Origin: JAAYJR01 sp964545315
GTDB taxonomy: Bacteria > Bacteroidota > Bacteroidia > Bacteroidales > Prolixibacteraceae
Direction: 5' to 3'
Length of the DNA: 8,757 nt
Assembly: GCA_964545315.1 (NCBI GenBank)
Contig: CAZJGI010000121.1
Location: 1 to 8,757, forward strand
Below are positions 6,318 to 8,757 of this stretch, piece by piece. Positions within the stretch are counted from its first letter, which is position 1; the number at the start of each line of letters is the position of its first letter. Below the pieces are notes generated by a model. It was not told the DNA's origin. It worked only from the letters and a program-made list of their open reading frames with translations, and made no database searches. The position numbers and the translations under genes are program-made.

Positions 6318-7442
6318 CTAAATGTCACGGACTGAATGATAACCTCCTTCCACTCCGTCTTTCGACATGACGATCTGCCAGCATTGATTACGCCTGGCCC
6401 TGAAAGAGCCGGCACAGGAGAGCAGAAAATACTTCCACATTCTGAAAAAGCGGTCTGAATAATTATCCTTTATCTTTTCCCGGTTTGTAATGAAGTTATT
6501 GTACCAGGCCATTAGTGTCCTGTCATAGTCTGCTCCAATATTGTGCAAGTCTTCAATTACAAAAAGATTCTCCGCTGCTTTGCCGATTTGTGCTACAGAC
6601 GGAGTCATGCCGTTTGGGAAAATATACCTGCCAGTCCATTGATTTGTGGTTTTTACTGATTTGACATTCCCAATTGTATGCAAAAGGAGCAAACCGTTTT
6701 CTTTTAAACACCTGTTTACAGTTTTAAAAAATGTCCTGTAGTTTTTATATCCCACATGCTCAAACATTCCGACACTGACAATCCGGTCATATTTTTCATT
6801 CAATTCCCGATAATCGGCAAGACGGATCTCCACAGGAAGGCCCTCACATAATTGTTTTCCCAACTTTACCTGTTCCCGTGAAACGGTTATCCCCGTAACC
6901 TGCACATCATAATTTTCTGCAGCATATTTTCCAAAAGCACTCCATCCGCAACCGATATCCAGCACATGCATGCCCGGCTTCATATAAAGTTTGCGGCAGA
7001 TGAGTTCAAGTTTGTTCCTCTGGGCTTTGTCAAGGTCCCTGGCATTTTCCCAGTAAGCACAACTGTAATTCATCCCCTGATCAAGCATATTCACAAAGAG
7101 ATCATTTCCCAGGTCATAATGCTTTTCTCCGACAATATATGCCCGGCCTTTTGATTGCATGTTGATAAGGCTTGCCAAGAGGAAACGGAAAAGAAAAGAT
7201 AAGTTTTTCTTTAGTTTTTCATCCACTTTGGCTTTTAGAATTCTGTATATCAGTTCATCCACCTTCTCAGCATCCCACCATCCATCCATGTAAGATTCAC
7301 CAACCCCTAACTGACCCTCCGTAATAGCTCTTCTGTAAAAGCCCTCGTCATGAACCTGAATATCCCATGGATCAGAACCGTTAATTTTTATTCCTGCTAA
7401 TCCCAGGATCTCTTCTGTTAATTTTTTATAGTTATTTCTCAC
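6318..7442 (-). CDS. cfa: Cyclopropane-fatty-acyl-phospholipid synthase
   Basis: This enzyme transfers a methylene group from S-adenosylmethionine to the double bond of unsaturated acyl chains in membrane phospholipids, stabilising membranes under stress or in stationary phase. At 374 residues it is close to the E. coli enzyme (382) and collinear with it. The N-terminal lipid-binding part shows INGSDPWDIQV and GESYMDGWWD. The SAM-binding loop is VLDIGCGW (160-167). The residues matching E. coli active-site and bicarbonate-site positions are all present with a constant offset of 11: C128 (C139), E228 (E239), H255 (H266), I257 (I268) and Y306 (Y317). The C-terminus has the usual AGSFRARRNQCWQ motif. 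The start is a GTG at 7442 supported by a strong ribosome binding site. It appears to be a single-gene transcript; the neighbours are not functionally linked. Confidence 0.97.
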   Translation of the reverse strand: MRNNYKKLTEEILGLAGIKINGSDPWDIQVHDEGFYRRAITEGQLGVGESYMDGWWDAEKVDELIYRILKAKVDEKLKKNLSFLFRFLLASLINMQSKGRAYIVGEKHYDLGNDLFVNMLDQGMNYSCAYWENARDLDKAQRNKLELICRKLYMKPGMHVLDIGCGWSAFGKYAAENYDVQVTGITVSREQVKLGKQLCEGLPVEIRLADYRELNEKYDRIVSVGMFEHVGYKNYRTFFKTVNRCLKENGLLLLHTIGNVKSVKTTNQWTGRYIFPNGMTPSVAQIGKAAENLFVIEDLHNIGADYDRTLMAWYNNFITNREKIKDNYSDRFFRMWKYFLLSCAGSFRARRNQCWQIVMSKDGVEGGYHSVRDI

Positions 7443-7450
7443 AGCAAAAC

Positions 7451-7461
7451 CCTCCTTTCTG
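7451..7461 (-). promoter_or_regulatory. Exceptionally strong ribosome binding site of cfa
   Basis: On the minus strand the leader reads CAGAAAGGAGG, placed 8 bases before the GTG start of cfa. It contains a full AGGAGG and is complementary over 11 bases to the typical Bacteroidota 16S rRNA 3' end (CCTCCTTTCTG). It decides the GTG at 7442 as the start. Other genes in this window have no comparable Shine-Dalgarno sequence. Confidence 0.8.
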
Positions 7462-7481
7462 CAATGAGTTGTTTACGTTTA

Positions 7482-7500
7482 CTAAAGTTAATGAAATTTA
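7482..7500 (-). promoter_or_regulatory. Leader motif shared with the protease gene
   Basis: On the minus strand this reads TAAATTTCATTAACTTTAG, 39 bases before the GTG of cfa. It matches the element at 6102-6119 apart from one inserted C. TAAATTTC and TAACTTTA each resemble the -7 element TAnnTTTG with one mismatch. It may be part of the cfa promoter or a shared regulatory site, or a chance match in AT-rich DNA. Confidence 0.3.
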
Positions 7501-7574
7501 GTGGTTTCTGAGGTAAAGAGTAATAAGATTACTTGAAAATTTATCCGGTCATACCATAATTACAGTTATATCAA

Positions 7575-7605
7575 TTTCTCCCAAAAATAAATGGTTATAA
7601 ATTTG
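7575..7605 (+). promoter_or_regulatory. Candidate Bacteroidota promoter for the NTF2-like gene
   Basis: TAAATTTG at 7598-7605 is a perfect match to the Bacteroidota -7 consensus TAnnTTTG. TTTC at 7575-7578, 19 bases upstream, is one base from the -33 element TTTG. Transcription would begin near 7612 and give a leader of about 100 bases before the ATG at 7714. This is a pattern match only. Confidence 0.4.
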
Positions 7606-7713
7606 TATTTCAGTAACATTAACCCTAAATTGTTATGGCCTGTAAATGAATTTATCAGATAGCTCTAAATGCTAAAAAGTGAGAATTTATTAATTTACCT
7701 TAATCCTATATCA

Positions 7714-8214
7714 ATGAAAACATTTTTTAAGTTCGTCCTGAATATAGTTATCTTACTTTTAACATTTAACTGCAATCCGATGAAAAATTCTAATTTAACC
7801 CGTCAGGAAATTGATCAGATAAAGAGCGAAGTACAAGCAGCGGCGGAACCTTTAATGACCGGCTGGGCAACATTAGACGGCAATATTGCAATAAAGAGCT
7901 TCTCTCCTGAAATGGTTTCATGCTATGATACTTTACTCCTGGGTTACGAATCATATAAAGAGAGCTGGAAAATCTATACCGATGCCAGGGAAAGTATCAA
8001 AATAACTCCAATCAGGGAGGATTATATCATTCTTACAAGAGACTTTGTGATTGATACCTGGGTGGGCAAAGTAGAAGAGGTGATGAAAACCGGAGAAAAA
8101 GTGATTTATGATCCGATGCGATACACCAATGTATTTAAGAAGTCTGATGGTCAATGGAAGATTGTCTTTGCACAGAGTTCAGGTATTCCCGAAATAAAAG
8201 GTGCTGATGAATAA
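7714..8214 (+). CDS. DUF4440/SnoaL-like (NTF2-fold) probable lipoprotein
   Basis: The chosen ATG at 7714 gives a 166-residue protein that starts with a signal peptide (MKTFFKF plus a hydrophobic run) ending LTFNC, with a candidate lipid cysteine at C20; N at -1 is atypical, so cleavage by signal peptidase I or membrane retention is possible. An earlier in-frame ATG at 7669 would put 15 unhelpful residues before the signal. Residues about 30-155 resemble the DUF4440/SnoaL-like NTF2 fold: an opening helix (QEIDQIKSEVQAAAEPLMTGW), a GYESYKESW segment, and the typical closing strand pair RYTNVFKKSDGQWKIVFAQSS. Such proteins bind small molecules or act as minor enzymes, and no specific substrate can be read from the sequence. 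It is probably monocistronic, with a promoter near 7575-7605 and a weak terminator at 8228-8247. Confidence 0.8.
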   Translation: MKTFFKFVLNIVILLLTFNCNPMKNSNLTRQEIDQIKSEVQAAAEPLMTGWATLDGNIAIKSFSPEMVSCYDTLLLGYESYKESWKIYTDARESIKITPIREDYIILTRDFVIDTWVGKVEEVMKTGEKVIYDPMRYTNVFKKSDGQWKIVFAQSSGIPEIKGADE

Positions 8215-8227
8215 AATTATTTTGCTT

Positions 8228-8247
8228 AATCCTTGACTTCTAGGATT
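8228..8247 (+). terminator. Weak hairpin, possible terminator
   Basis: AATCCT at 8228-8233 and AGGATT at 8242-8247 form a perfect 6-bp stem with an 8-base loop, followed by TTAT. It lies 13 bases after the stop of the NTF2-like gene and before the next start at 8289. The stem is short and AT-rich, so termination strength is doubtful. Confidence 0.3.
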
Positions 8248-8288
8248 TTATGACGTAAATTGTATTACCATCATCAAATTTGCGTAAA

Positions 8289-8757
8289 ATGAAAAAAAAT
8301 GAATCTAAGCAAAATCAGGAGATCTTCAAAGGTAAGCAAAAAACAAAAGTGTCTAAAACCAGTTTGGGCGAAAATATACGGGTAAAAAGAAATCCTCTGA
8401 CAAAAATACCTGAACGCGTAGTACAAATAAATTTGTATCCGGCTTCTTTGAAAAAAGGGACGGTACCTGTTACTTCAGAAAATGTAGAGCGAACATTTAA
8501 AGAGTTTTTCAGGGAGCACAAGCAATTTTTGGGAATTGATCCTGATGCCCTGAAAATTGTTACATCCAAAAAGATTAACAGAAGATGGTTTGTTAAATAC
8601 CATCAGTATTACAAAGGTATTCTTATCCATAATGCAACAGTTGGTATTGAATCTTCAGATGGTGGAAAGGTAGCGACATATGCAGCCAACTATTATCCTG
8701 ATATCAATATTGATGTTAAACCTGATCTGGATATGGATAAAGCAATTGACATTGCAT
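8289..8757 (+). CDS. N-terminus of a protein with an FTP/PepSY protease propeptide (cut by window end)
   Basis: The frame is open for 156 codons and runs off the window. Residues about 55-140 look like the fungalysin/thermolysin propeptide (FTP) module: a helix ENVERTFKEFFREHKQFLG, then the strand block KYHQYYKGILIHNATVGIE, then a Gly-containing turn and YYPDINID. PDLDMDKAIDIA at 145-156 is the usual opening of a following PepSY domain. In known proteins this precedes a zinc metallopeptidase of family M4 or M36, so the missing part is probably such an enzyme. Oddly, the N-terminus (MKKNESKQNQ...) is basic and hydrophilic with no signal peptide; extending to a TTG at 8280 adds only MRK, and a TAA at 8256-8258 closes the frame upstream. 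The start at 8289 is the first ATG. Confidence 0.8.
   Translation, partial: MKKNESKQNQEIFKGKQKTKVSKTSLGENIRVKRNPLTKIPERVVQINLYPASLKKGTVPVTSENVERTFKEFFREHKQFLGIDPDALKIVTSKKINRRWFVKYHQYYKGILIHNATVGIESSDGGKVATYAANYYPDINIDVKPDLDMDKAIDIA

Noticed and set aside
6215..6415. Minus-strand 66-codon frame downstream of cfa
   Set aside because: It overlaps the conserved C-terminus of cfa in another frame and has no recognisable features.
7951..8569. Minus-strand frames at 7951-8154 and 8315-8569
   Set aside because: Both are antisense to the NTF2-like and FTP-propeptide genes, which have clear domain signatures.
1..8757. CRISPR array, tRNA, rRNA or intact insertion sequence
   Set aside because: No regularly spaced direct repeats, cloverleaf-like segments, rRNA stretches or transposase motifs were seen; the only tandem repeats are the two PKD units.

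Overview
The window looks like a piece of a Bacteroidota chromosome, plausibly from an environmental Bacteroidales/Marinilabiliales- or Cytophagales-like lineage. This is inferred from low-to-moderate GC, mostly absent Shine-Dalgarno sequences, a TAnnTTTG-type promoter element, several small lipoproteins, a candidate Bacteroidota surface-lipoprotein export signal (Cys followed by TNKEEE) on a PKD-containing subtilase, and a remnant of a quinol-type nitric oxide reductase. No rRNA, tRNA, CRISPR array or transposase was recognised.

Layout. 1-572 is very AT-rich and holds at best one doubtful small ORF. 573-1862 (+) encodes a 429-residue Lys/Ile/Asn-rich orphan protein. Convergent to it, with an 8-bp gap, is a compact minus-strand cluster read in the order 2838-2569 (glycine-zipper peptide), 2522-2286 (two-helix membrane protein) and 2299-1871 (lipoprotein); the last two overlap by 14 bp. 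About 2900-3180 is a repeat-dense block of different composition with no convincing gene. 3180-3602 (-) is the N-terminal periplasmic domain of a NorZ/NorB-type nitric oxide reductase whose catalytic part is missing. 3603-3971 is probably decayed sequence.

The second half is ordinary coding DNA of higher GC: a 702-residue S8 subtilisin-like lipoprotein with I9 propeptide, two PKD repeats and a fibronectin-III-like C-terminus (3972-6080, -); cyclopropane-fatty-acyl-phospholipid synthase with all expected active-site residues and a very strong ribosome binding site at a GTG start (6318-7442, -); a DUF4440/SnoaL-like (NTF2-fold) probable lipoprotein (7714-8214, +); and the first 156 codons of a protein with an FTP/PepSY-type protease propeptide (8289 to the window end, +).

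The best candidate for something undescribed is the 2838-1871 cluster. It starts with an 89-residue peptide that has an acidic, Trp-containing N-terminal half, then a run of five glycines at exact four-residue spacing, a Pro-Gly turn and a second GxxxG series, and it is followed by a basic two-helix membrane protein and a lipoprotein. This layout resembles a membrane-active peptide with protective partners, but no transporter or maturation enzyme is in the window and the function is inference only.
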